Assembly: GCF_900582195.1 (NCBI RefSeq)
Contig: NZ_UTHA01000179.1
Location: 84,640 to 148,639, forward strand
From: Pseudomonas viridiflava
GTDB taxonomy: Bacteria; Pseudomonadota; Gammaproteobacteria; Pseudomonadales; Pseudomonadaceae
Length of the DNA stretch: 64,000 bases
Direction: 5' to 3'
The translations under genes and the position numbers were made by a program. This document shows, piece by piece, positions 46,060-53,497 of the stretch (within the stretch, counting starts at the first letter, position 1; each line of letters starts with the position of its first letter). The notes under the pieces were generated by a model. The model had not been told where the DNA came from and ran no database searches. It saw only the letters and a list, made by a program, of their open reading frames with translations.

Positions 46060-46102
46060 GGCTATCCTCTAGTGTCCGCTCGTGTCTGGATATGTCCGAG
46101 CT

Positions 46103-46130
46103 TGACGTTTAAATGCAAACAATTATCAAA
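46103..46130 (+). promoter_or_regulatory. Promoter with Fur box before the heme uptake operon
   Basis: TTGACG at 46103-46108, 16 bases, then TATCAA at 46125-46130. A Fur-like site lies between the elements: 46109-46127 matches 12 of 19 bases of GATAATGATAATCATTATC, ending with a perfect ATTATC. Repression by Fur-iron would block the promoter. Confidence 0.7.
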
Positions 46131-46224
46131 TGGCGGCCTTCACCCGCAGGCGTCTGGCAGATGTCGAGGATACTTGGCCTGCCATTCTGATGCCCGGGAA
46201 AAACCTTGTTCAAGGAAGCTGTGT

Positions 46225-47097
46225 ATGCGCCTGAGTACCCGCGTTGCCGTGCTGTGTGTCGGACTTTTGGTCAGCCACCAGGCTGCAGCGGCTGATATGC
46301 CGCAACGTTGGGTCAGTGCCGGTGGTGCGCTGTCGGAATGGGTCAGCGCCTTGGGCGGCGAGGCGAAACTGGTTGGCGTGGATACCACCAGTCAGCATCC
46401 TGAGTCGTTGAAGGCGCTGCCGAGCATTGGTTATCAGCGCAGTCTTTCGGCAGAGGGCATTCTCAGTCTGCGTCCGGACATTCTCATCGGCACTGAAGAA
46501 ATGGGGCCGCCGCCGGTACTGTCGCAAGTCAAAGCGGCCAAGGTTCAGGTGGTGTTGTTTTCGGCTCAACCGGATCTGCCGACGCTGGAGAAAAACGTCA
46601 CCCATCTGGGCCAGTTGCTGGGCACCGAGCCACGGGCTGCGCAGTTGCTGCAAATTTATCAACAGCAGCTCGATGCGCAGAAGACGCGGGTTGTTCAAGT
46701 GCAAAGCAAACAAAAAGCGCCGGGTGTGTTGCTGTTGCTCGGGCATGCCGGTGGCAAACCGTTGATCGCCGGCAAAGACACCGCCGCTGATTGGCTGCTG
46801 CAACAAGCCGGTGGGCATAACCTGGCGACCCATACCGGTTACAAACCGTTCTCGGTGGAATCCCTCGCCAGTCTCGATCCTGAAGTGCTGGTATTTGCTG
46901 ACCGGGCGCTGACCGGTGAGGCGGCGAAAGCAGCGCTGTTCAAGGAAAACCCGATTCTCAATTCAAGCCGTGCGGCCAAAGCCGGCCGGGTGCTGGAGCT
47001 GGATCCGACCTTGTTGGTCGGTGGTCTCGGGCCGCGTCTGCCAGCGGCGCTGAAAACCCTGTCTGACGGTTTCTATCCGGCCAAGAGCGGCCAATGA
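46225..47097 (+). CDS. phuT: Heme ABC transporter, periplasmic binding protein PhuT
   Basis: A 290-residue exported binding protein. Signal peptide 1-23 (A-A-A-D cut region), then a two-lobed class III periplasmic-binding fold with long linking helix (T-E-M... L-P-S-I-G-Y-Q-R-S-L-S-A-E-G-I-L-S-L-R-P-D-I-L-I-G). The ATG at 46225 gives the proper signal peptide. It is the first gene of phuTUV-phuW. No TonB-dependent receptor gene is next to it, unlike in P. aeruginosa. Confidence 0.9.
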   Translation: MRLSTRVAVLCVGLLVSHQAAAADMPQRWVSAGGALSEWVSALGGEAKLVGVDTTSQHPESLKALPSIGYQRSLSAEGILSLRPDILIGTEEMGPPPVLSQVKAAKVQVVLFSAQPDLPTLEKNVTHLGQLLGTEPRAAQLLQIYQQQLDAQKTRVVQVQSKQKAPGVLLLLGHAGGKPLIAGKDTAADWLLQQAGGHNLATHTGYKPFSVESLASLDPEVLVFADRALTGEAAKAALFKENPILNSSRAAKAGRVLELDPTLLVGGLGPRLPAALKTLSDGFYPAKSGQ

Positions 47098-48131
47098 CCA
47101 CGCTGGTAAAACCCCGTGGCTTGTTCATTGGCCTGACGCTTCTGTGTTTATTGGCGATCTGGCTGTCGTTGGCGTTGGGGCCGGTCAGCCTGCCGCTGTT
47201 CGATACGTTGCGCGCGGCATTGCGCATGCTTGGCGTACCGTTGGCACCGGACGGTCTGGAGCAGGCTGAACTGATCCTCGGACAGATTCGCCTGCCACGA
47301 ACCCTGCTCGGGCTGGCGGTCGGCGGTGTATTGGCGTTGTCCGGCGTGGCGATGCAGGGCCTGTTTCGCAATCCGCTGGCGGATCCGGGACTGGTCGGTG
47401 TTTCCAGCGGCGCGGCATTGGGCGCAGCGATCGCGATTGTCGGAGGTTCTTTTTTTGGCGGCCTGCCGGAGTGGTTCGGGCCGTATCTGTTGTCGGTCTG
47501 TGCGTTTCTCGGTGGGCTCGGCGTGACGGCGCTGGTCTATCGACTCGGCCGCCGTAATGGCCAGACCAATGTCGCGACCATGCTGCTCGCTGGTATTGCG
47601 CTGACGGCGCTGGCCGGTTCGGCGGTCGGGCTATTCACTTATCTGGCGGATGACGCGACGCTGCGCACGCTGACCTTCTGGAACCTCGGCAGCCTCAATG
47701 GCGCCAGTTATGCGCGGCTGTGGCCTTTGCTGATCATCAGCGCCGGTGTCGCGTTGTGGTTGCCACGTCGCGCCAAAGCGCTGAATGCCTTGTTGCTGGG
47801 CGAATCGGAAGCCGGGCATTTGGGCATCGATGTCGAAAAACTCAAACGCGAATTGGTGTTCTGCACGGCGCTGGGTGTCGGTGCCGCGGTGGCCGCCGCC
47901 GGGATGATCGGTTTTGTCGGGCTGGTGGTGCCGCATCTAGTGCGCTTGCTGGCGGGCCCGGATCACAAAGTGTTGCTGCCGGCATCGGTGCTGGCGGGGG
48001 CGAGCCTGTTGCTGCTGGCGGATCTGGTCGCGCGGCTGGCACTGGCGCCGGCAGAGTTGCCGATCGGTATTGTCACCGCGTTTATCGGTGCGCCGTTCTT
48101 CCTTTATCTGCTGCTGCGAGGACGCGCCTGA
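47094..48131 (+). CDS. phuU: Heme ABC transporter permease PhuU
   Basis: A 345-residue BtuC/FecCD-type permease with about nine to ten membrane helices, including S-G-V-A-M-Q-G-L-F-R-N-P-L-A-D-P-G-L-V-G and M-I-G-F-V-G-L-V-V-P-H-L-V-R, both family signatures. ATG overlaps the phuT stop (ATGA) and its stop shares a base with phuV. Confidence 0.94.
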   Translation: MTTLVKPRGLFIGLTLLCLLAIWLSLALGPVSLPLFDTLRAALRMLGVPLAPDGLEQAELILGQIRLPRTLLGLAVGGVLALSGVAMQGLFRNPLADPGLVGVSSGAALGAAIAIVGGSFFGGLPEWFGPYLLSVCAFLGGLGVTALVYRLGRRNGQTNVATMLLAGIALTALAGSAVGLFTYLADDATLRTLTFWNLGSLNGASYARLWPLLIISAGVALWLPRRAKALNALLLGESEAGHLGIDVEKLKRELVFCTALGVGAAVAAAGMIGFVGLVVPHLVRLLAGPDHKVLLPASVLAGASLLLLADLVARLALAPAELPIGIVTAFIGAPFFLYLLLRGRA

Positions 48132-48898
48132 TGTTGCGTGCGCAAAATTTGCACATCCAGCGTGGGCGCAAGGCAGTGCTCAGCGATGTCACGCTGCAGC
48201 TCGAACCGGGTGAAGTGCTCGGTGTGCTCGGACCGAACGGTGCTGGCAAAAGTACCTTGCTCGGCGCGTTGTGCGGTGAGTTGGCGGCGAGCGCGGGCGG
48301 GGTTTCGCTCGATGGGCAAGCGTTGAGTCACTGGACCGGCCCGCAGCGTGCGCAGCGATTGGCGGTGTTGCCGCAAGTGTCGACCCTGGATTTTGCTTTC
48401 CGCGTCGAAGAGGTGGTCGGCATGGGCCGCTTGCCTTGGCAAAGCGGTCGGGTGCGCGATGACGAAATCATCGCGCAGGCTTTGGCGGCGGCGGATGCCG
48501 GACACTTGAGCGGTCGCAGCTATCTGGCGCTGTCCGGTGGCGAACGTCAGCGGGTGCATCTGGCGCGGGTGTTGGCGCAACTCTGGCCAGGACAGGCCGG
48601 GCAGACGCTGCTGTTGGATGAGCCGACTTCGATGCTTGATCCGCTGCATCAACACACAACGCTGCAGGCCGTGCGCGAGTTTGCCGACCGTGGCGCCGCG
48701 GTATTGGTGATCCTGCATGATCTGAATCTGGCCGCGCGTTATTGTGATCGTATTCTGCTGCTTGAAGGTGGGCGTCCGGTGGCGCTGGATACCCCGCAGC
48801 AGGTATTGCGACCGGACACACTTAAAGCTGTATTCGGTCTCGAAGTGTTGGTGCAGCCGCACCCGGAGCGTGGGCATCCGCTGATCATCGCCCGCTGA
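48131..48898 (+). CDS. phuV: Heme ABC transporter ATPase PhuV (HmuV)
   Basis: A 255-residue ATP-binding protein: Walker A G-P-N-G-A-G-K-S-T, signature A-L-S-G-G-E-R-Q-R, Walker B L-L-L-D-E-P-T-S-M-L-D and switch His in I-L-H-D-L-N. It powers heme import through PhuU. The start lies directly at the phuU stop. Confidence 0.95.
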   Translation: MLRAQNLHIQRGRKAVLSDVTLQLEPGEVLGVLGPNGAGKSTLLGALCGELAASAGGVSLDGQALSHWTGPQRAQRLAVLPQVSTLDFAFRVEEVVGMGRLPWQSGRVRDDEIIAQALAAADAGHLSGRSYLALSGGERQRVHLARVLAQLWPGQAGQTLLLDEPTSMLDPLHQHTTLQAVREFADRGAAVLVILHDLNLAARYCDRILLLEGGRPVALDTPQQVLRPDTLKAVFGLEVLVQPHPERGHPLIIAR

Positions 48899-48919
48899 CT
48901 GAATCATCGAGGTGATTGC

Positions 48920-49771
48920 GTGCGTGGGATGTGGCTGTTGGCGGTGGTGTTGCTTGCGGGGTGTCAGCATGCTGTGGCTCCACCGCCGGTCGGTGGCGAG
49001 ATTCGCGATCTGCGCAACGGTGAAGTGCTGACGGCGCGGCAGCTGTTGAAACGCCTGGCTGGCCCTGAGCGGTTGATCATCGGCGAGCAGCATGACAATG
49101 CCGATCATCATGCCGCGCAGTTGTGGCTGTTGCGCTCGCTCGGTGAGCAGCGGCCGCAGGGCAGTCTGCTACTGGAAATGCTCACGCCGGATCAGCAGCC
49201 TCGCGTTGATCAAGTGCGCCAGTCGACAACGCCCCCTGCTGATCTGCCTGGCGCATTGGCCTGGGATGATGGTTGGGACTGGAGTCTCTACGGGCCGATA
49301 GTCCGCTTCGCACTCACTCAACCGTATCCGTTGCTGGCGGCGAACCTGAATAACGGCGAAATCCGCACTTTCTATCGCAGTCCGCCGGTGTTGAAAGGGC
49401 AGCGCAGCAATGCTGAGTCGGTGAAAACGCTGTTGTTGGAGCAGATCAGCGAGTCCCACTGTGGCCTGTTGCCTGAATCACAGATGCCGGCGATGCTGGC
49501 CGTTCAGCAGCAACGTGATCGGCGTATGGCCGAGCGTCTGCTGGCGGCTCCCACACCCTCAATCCTGCTGGCCGGCGCATGGCATGCGCGCAAGGATGTT
49601 GGCGTGCCGCTGCATGTTGTGGATCTGGGTGCTCCCCAGGCACCCACAGTGTTGATGCTGGCGGAGCAGGGCGCCGAAGTGACCGCAGCGATGGCCGATT
49701 ACATCTGGCTCACACCTGCCACGCCGAAGCCGGATTACTGCGAGCAGATGCGCAAACAGTTCGGCAAATGA
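48920..49771 (+). CDS. phuW: ChaN-family lipoprotein PhuW
   Basis: A 283-residue lipoprotein with lipobox L-L-A-G-C (Cys15) and the ChaN domain: I-I-G-E-Q-H-D-N near residue 53 and G-A-W-H-A-R-K-D. ChaN proteins are thought to bind heme at the outer membrane. A GTG start follows GAGGTGA at a good distance. It closes the heme operon and is followed by the converging prrF gene, the same junction as in P. aeruginosa. Confidence 0.88.
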   Translation: MRGMWLLAVVLLAGCQHAVAPPPVGGEIRDLRNGEVLTARQLLKRLAGPERLIIGEQHDNADHHAAQLWLLRSLGEQRPQGSLLLEMLTPDQQPRVDQVRQSTTPPADLPGALAWDDGWDWSLYGPIVRFALTQPYPLLAANLNNGEIRTFYRSPPVLKGQRSNAESVKTLLLEQISESHCGLLPESQMPAMLAVQQQRDRRMAERLLAAPTPSILLAGAWHARKDVGVPLHVVDLGAPQAPTVLMLAEQGAEVTAAMADYIWLTPATPKPDYCEQMRKQFGK

Positions 49772-49784
49772 CTTTTCCACAGGC

Positions 49785-49811
49785 AAAAAAAGACCCGGTA
49801 AAAACCGGGTC
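49785..49811 (-). terminator. Terminator of prrF
   Basis: Perfect 8-bp stem GACCCGGT / ACCGGGTC and seven Ts on the minus strand; no T-run exists on the plus strand, so it serves prrF and not phuW. Confidence 0.9.
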
Positions 49812-49898
49812 AAATAACCGTGATTAGCCTGATGAGGAGATAATCTGAGAGTCCGAACCAAGGGCTTTTCAGAATATCGACTGATCTCGCGACCAGTT
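49785..49898 (-). ncRNA. prrF: PrrF-type iron-responsive small RNA
   Basis: A 114-base transcript predicted on the minus strand. It carries the PrrF conserved core CTCAGATTATCTCCTCATCA (about 49826-49845), which pairs with mRNAs of iron-using enzymes, and starts AACTGGTCGCGAG as in P. aeruginosa PrrF. It ends at a GACCCGGT / ACCGGGTC hairpin with a T-run. Only one copy is present here, whereas P. aeruginosa has two in tandem. It lies between phuW and cbpA, as there. Confidence 0.93.
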
Positions 49899-49932
49899 GT
49901 GATAATCATAGCGATTCTCATTACCGAGTCAA
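49899..49932 (-). promoter_or_regulatory. Fur-controlled promoter of prrF
   Basis: Minus strand: TTGACT (49932-49927), 16 bases, TATGAT (49910-49905), start near 49898. A Fur-like box (49901-49919) matches 13 of 19 consensus bases and covers the -10 element, so iron-loaded Fur would shut transcription. Confidence 0.88.
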
Positions 49933-49998
49933 CAACTGTTTTTCCGTTTCTTTGAAATCGTCTGGAAAATGGCCGGTAAGTCCCGTAAACAAAGGCCT

Positions 49999-50799
49999 TC
50001 AGCGTCGCCCTTCAGTCGACTTCATTTGCGTGATCTGCCGATTCAGTTGGCCGATCCGCCGTGCCAGGCTCTCAATCAGGCTTTGGGCGATCTTTGGATT
50101 GGTGCGGGTCATGCTCAAGAATTGATCGCCGGGAATCAGCATCACTGTGCTCGGCTCTCGGGCTATTACCGTGGCATTGCGCGGCTCGCCGGTAAACACA
50201 GCCATGGCACCGAAAATCTCGTCCTTGGCCACATCTCCCACCTTATGCCCGTCGACAAACGCTTCGGCATGCCCGTCGATGATCACGAACACGTGGTCAG
50301 CCGCGTCACCCTGCCTGATCAGCGTTTCACCCGCCGCGACCCGTTTGAAGCCATTGGTGCTGCGAAACTCGCGCGGTTTCAGTTCCGCGACGGCATGGGC
50401 GAGGATTGCCATGTGCCCCAGCAGATACTCCAGAAACTGCTCTGCCCGATGAGAATCAGCAAACAAATGCTGGAAAACCTCGCCGCGCTGATAAGGCGTC
50501 AGGCGCAACATTCCCTCACTGCGCAAGCGGCAATCAGCCCAGTCGTTACCCTGCTGAAGGCCGATCAAATCACCCTCCTGCCAATAAAACAGCGGTCTGG
50601 CACCGATGTAACCGTTGATCACGCCTTCGTTGAGCAGAAACAGCTGATCAGCGGGCAGCAGCGCGAGTACGTCCTCCGTCGCTTCCAGTTCCAGAGGCGG
50701 CCCGCACGGCGCCAGGTCGCGCAGCCACAGCATGGGCAAACTCTGCAAACGGTTGATCAAGGCGTCGGCGCAGGCCGATTGTTCCCCCAGTAAATACAT
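49999..50799 (-). CDS. cbpA: Cyclic-nucleotide-binding protein (CbpA-like)
   Basis: A 266-residue protein whose second half is a cNMP-binding domain (about 150-266) with the phosphate-binding cassette F-G-A-M-A-V-F-T-G-E-P-R-N-A-T-V. The usual Glu of the F-G-E motif is Ala here, so nucleotide affinity may differ. There is no DNA-binding domain at the end. It matches P. aeruginosa CbpA (PA4704), a c-di-GMP/cAMP-linked protein. It lies upstream of prrF on the same strand. Confidence 0.82.
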   Translation of the reverse strand: MYLLGEQSACADALINRLQSLPMLWLRDLAPCGPPLELEATEDVLALLPADQLFLLNEGVINGYIGARPLFYWQEGDLIGLQQGNDWADCRLRSEGMLRLTPYQRGEVFQHLFADSHRAEQFLEYLLGHMAILAHAVAELKPREFRSTNGFKRVAAGETLIRQGDAADHVFVIIDGHAEAFVDGHKVGDVAKDEIFGAMAVFTGEPRNATVIAREPSTVMLIPGDQFLSMTRTNPKIAQSLIESLARRIGQLNRQITQMKSTEGRR

Positions 50800-50815
50800 G
50801 ACGGTCTATGCCCGT

Positions 50816-51088
50816 TCAGTTCTTGTGGCGCGAGGAAATGGCTTCGAGCTGTTTGTTCAGGGCGTCTTTGCGTTCGGCGGGGATGTCATTCCAGTGCACA
50901 TCCATCAGTGCGCCCTCGATCGCATACAACAACACCTTCGATGCGCGAAACCCGCGGGTACGCACGGCCCGGTAAGCGTCCACCGCGCCCAGGCGACGCA
51001 AGTCCGAGGCGCTGTGGATGCCCACGGCATGCAGCCATTGCGCCGACGTCTTGCCAAGATTCTTCAGGTGTTGCAGTTCATCATTCAT
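50816..51088 (-). CDS. TfoX/Sxy C-terminal-domain protein
   Basis: A 90-residue protein with the helix-hairpin-like TfoX C-terminal domain (L-K-N-L-G-K-T-S-A-Q-W-L-H-A-V-G-I, then L-R-R-L-G-A-V-D-A-Y). In other bacteria full TfoX proteins control competence; the N-terminal half is missing here, so this is not a classical Sxy. The ATG at 51088 follows AAGGAGG closely. Confidence 0.85.
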   Translation of the reverse strand: MNDELQHLKNLGKTSAQWLHAVGIHSASDLRRLGAVDAYRAVRTRGFRASKVLLYAIEGALMDVHWNDIPAERKDALNKQLEAISSRHKN

Positions 51089-51263
51089 CAAGCCTCCTTG
51101 CGACGGCCGAATGGTGCGTGGGCGAGCTTCTCAGGAGTGTAGCCATCAGTAGGAAAAGCGTGGTTGTTTGGTCGGATTCAACGCAAACGCTTCTAAGAAA
51201 GGGAGCTGTATAAGCTTGCGAAAGCTCTGCGGACGCAGGGAGACGGGGAGAAATGCTGATAAA

Positions 51264-51351
51264 TGTGGGAGCGAGCTTGCTCGCGAAAGCGGTCTGACTC
51301 TCACGGTAGGGTCACTGACACTACGCCTTCGCGAGCAAGCTCGCTCCCACA
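51264..51351. repeat. REP doublet, TT-type arms
   Basis: Two inverted REP copies between the TfoX-like and pentapeptide genes. The spacer is diverged (TGACTCTCA instead of TCAGTCA). Confidence 0.9.
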
Positions 51352-51386
51352 GAAGGGAGGCGTTGTGTCAGAGAGGCAAAGAACTG

Positions 51387-51731
51387 TCAGCGAGTGCGAT
51401 AGCGCAACCGCGTGCCGAAATTCATCGACATCAGAATCTCATCGGCACTCAGCTCCGGCGGGAAATACGCCCCGGAAATCTGCGCGTGCGCCAGGCTTGC
51501 ACCTTCCAGCGAGGCGTTACGGAAATCGATGCCACGCAAATCGGCGGAACGGAAGTACGCGTCCCGGAAATCCACGCCATCGGCATTCAGTTCACGCAAA
51601 TCGAGACCACGGAAATCGCCGCCGACCATATCGATCGGGCCATCCTCTGGGCGCTCTTTGTTGAAACCTGTGATGTCGTCTTTGTGCAGCAAGGCATACA
51701 GCGGGGTGTCGAGAAGTTTCGGCTGGCTCAT
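51387..51731 (-). CDS. Pentapeptide-repeat protein
   Basis: A 114-residue protein with about nine A(D/N)LXX repeats between residues 38 and 95 (for example D-F-R-G-L-D-L-R-E-L, A-D-L-R-G-I-D-F-R-N-A-S-L-E-G-A-S-L). Such repeats fold into a right-handed beta helix. Long members mimic DNA and block gyrase, but this one is too short to infer that. Function unknown. Confidence 0.85.
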   Translation of the reverse strand: MSQPKLLDTPLYALLHKDDITGFNKERPEDGPIDMVGGDFRGLDLRELNADGVDFRDAYFRSADLRGIDFRNASLEGASLAHAQISGAYFPPELSADEILMSMNFGTRLRYRTR

Positions 51732-51770
51732 GTCATATCACCGTTGGTTTTATGGCGCCAGTATAGTGCC

Positions 51771-51817
51771 ACTATTTGACGGCCGTGAAGCAAGCGAGGA
51801 CTTCACGGCCGAAATAG
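51771..51817. terminator. Inverted repeat after the two-domain kinase gene
   Basis: GGCCGTGAAG and CTTCACGGCC form a 10-bp stem around a 10-base loop, extended by CTATTT / AAATAG. No T-run follows on the minus strand, so it is either a weak terminator or an RNA end protector. Confidence 0.5.
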
Positions 51818-51821
51818 TTTC

Positions 51822-53378
51822 TTACAGGCCTGGCAGGCGCTGACGGATCTGCGCGACCACGGTGTCCAGCGTGCCGGATTCATTGGTCTGCACGCGTTTG
51901 CTGCGCAGGATTTCTTCCGGCGTCAGCGGTTCACGGTTGGCCTGCTGCGCTTCGATCACGGCCAGGGTGGCGTCGGACGGATCCTTCTGGTCAGCCTGAC
52001 GAATCGCCAACCAGCTCTCGATCACCGCTTGTGGCGCGTTGCAGTCGAGGATCAGGAATGGCGTGCCGGTGGCTTCGGCAATTTTTGCTGCGTTGTCGCG
52101 TTGTTCGCGCTTGAGGTAAGTCGCGTCGATCACCACCGGGAAACCGGCGTGCAGGATGATTTCAGCGATTTCATGCAGGCGCGCGTAGGTCGCGGTGCTG
52201 GCGTCGGCGTTGTAAATGCCGGCCTGCACATCATTGGCAACGGTTTGCTCGCCGAACAGGCGCTTGCGCTCAACGTCGGAGCGCAGGCGGATCGCGCCCA
52301 GCGCTTCGACCAGACGCATGGCCACGTGGCTTTTGCCAACCGCGGAAACGCCGTGGGTGATCGCCATGAAGCGTGAAGGAATGGTGCTGTAGCTTTCCGC
52401 CAGGTTGGCGTAGTTGCGGTACTGGCGCAGGGTGGTGGCGCGCTGCACCGGGGTCGCGTCCGCCGGCATGCTGAACAGCGCAACCTTGGCGCGAACCAGA
52501 GCTCGGTAGGCTTTGTAGAAATTCAGCACTTCCAGGCCCTGATAGTCGCCGGTCAGTTCCAGGTATTGGCTGATGAAGCGCCGCGCCAGGGATTTCAGGC
52601 CACGGTCCTCCAGGTCCATCGCGAGGAAACCGGTGTCGGCCCAGACGTCCGTGAAGCGGAACGGTTCGTTGAACTCGATGCAGTCGAAGATCACCACTTT
52701 GCCGTCGATGACCGTGGCGTTGCCCAGGTGGATATCGCCGTGGCACTCACGGGTGAAACCCTCGGCCTTGCGTTGCGCGAACAGCGGCTTGAGACGCTCG
52801 AAGCTGCTTTCGGCCCAGGCTTTCAGTGCATCGAGTTGCAGCAGATCGTTTTTGTCGCTGAGGAACGGCAGGATCTGCTCGAAGTTTTGCGAGACCGGCG
52901 CCATCACACTGTCCGGGGTGCCGGCGTCGTGTTCGGCCGGGACTTTTGGCGCGGTGAGGTGGAAGCGTGCGATCTGCTCCGCCATCTCGTCGACGTGCTG
53001 AGTCGTCAGTTCGCCGTTGGCTTGCAAGGTGCTGAGCAAACCGCTCTGCGGGAATTGACGCATTTTCAGCACGTATTCGATGGCCGGACCGTCGCCGCCC
53101 AGTTGCGGTGCTTCAATGCTGCCGGTGACTGGCAATACTTCCAGATACAAATCCGCGGTCAGGCGCTGGTTCAAACGCAGTTCTTCTGCACAGAAATGTG
53201 CGCGCGACTCGAGGCCGGTGAAGTCGAGGAAACCGAAATTGACCGGCTTCTTCACTTTATAAGCGAAGGGGCCGGTGAGGATCACCCACGAGATATGGGT
53301 TTCGATGACCTGAAACCCTTCGACAGGGTGCGGGTAGAGGGCCGGGTTTTGCAGGGCAGCGATCAGTGACTGGCTCAC
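51822..53378 (-). CDS. APH-like kinase fused to P-loop ATPase
   Basis: A protein of 518 residues in two parts. The first (about 20-320) resembles aminoglycoside phosphotransferases, with catalytic-loop H-G-D-I-H-L-G-N and metal-binding V-I-F-D-C-I-E-F-N. The second (about 335-500) is an AAA_33 type P-loop kinase with G-V-S-A-V-G-K-S and V-I-D-A-T-Y. The GTG start at 53378 gives V-S-Q-S-L-I. Both active sites look intact. Substrates are not known; homologues stand next to mrcB in pseudomonads. Confidence 0.85.
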   Translation of the reverse strand: MSQSLIAALQNPALYPHPVEGFQVIETHISWVILTGPFAYKVKKPVNFGFLDFTGLESRAHFCAEELRLNQRLTADLYLEVLPVTGSIEAPQLGGDGPAIEYVLKMRQFPQSGLLSTLQANGELTTQHVDEMAEQIARFHLTAPKVPAEHDAGTPDSVMAPVSQNFEQILPFLSDKNDLLQLDALKAWAESSFERLKPLFAQRKAEGFTRECHGDIHLGNATVIDGKVVIFDCIEFNEPFRFTDVWADTGFLAMDLEDRGLKSLARRFISQYLELTGDYQGLEVLNFYKAYRALVRAKVALFSMPADATPVQRATTLRQYRNYANLAESYSTIPSRFMAITHGVSAVGKSHVAMRLVEALGAIRLRSDVERKRLFGEQTVANDVQAGIYNADASTATYARLHEIAEIILHAGFPVVIDATYLKREQRDNAAKIAEATGTPFLILDCNAPQAVIESWLAIRQADQKDPSDATLAVIEAQQANREPLTPEEILRSKRVQTNESGTLDTVVAQIRQRLPGL

Positions 53379-53497
53379 GGGCGATCCTTCAGAGACTGGG
53401 GGGAAATTCGAGGCGGCCATTATGGCCGCTCGCCAGCCTGACGCAAACCTCGGAGCGCTCCTGTTGAGGATGAATAAAGTGCGTATAATCCGCCGCC

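Noticed and set aside
49792..49811. Hairpin as terminator of phuW
   Set aside because: The plus strand has no T-run after the stem; the T-run is on the minus strand, so it belongs to prrF.
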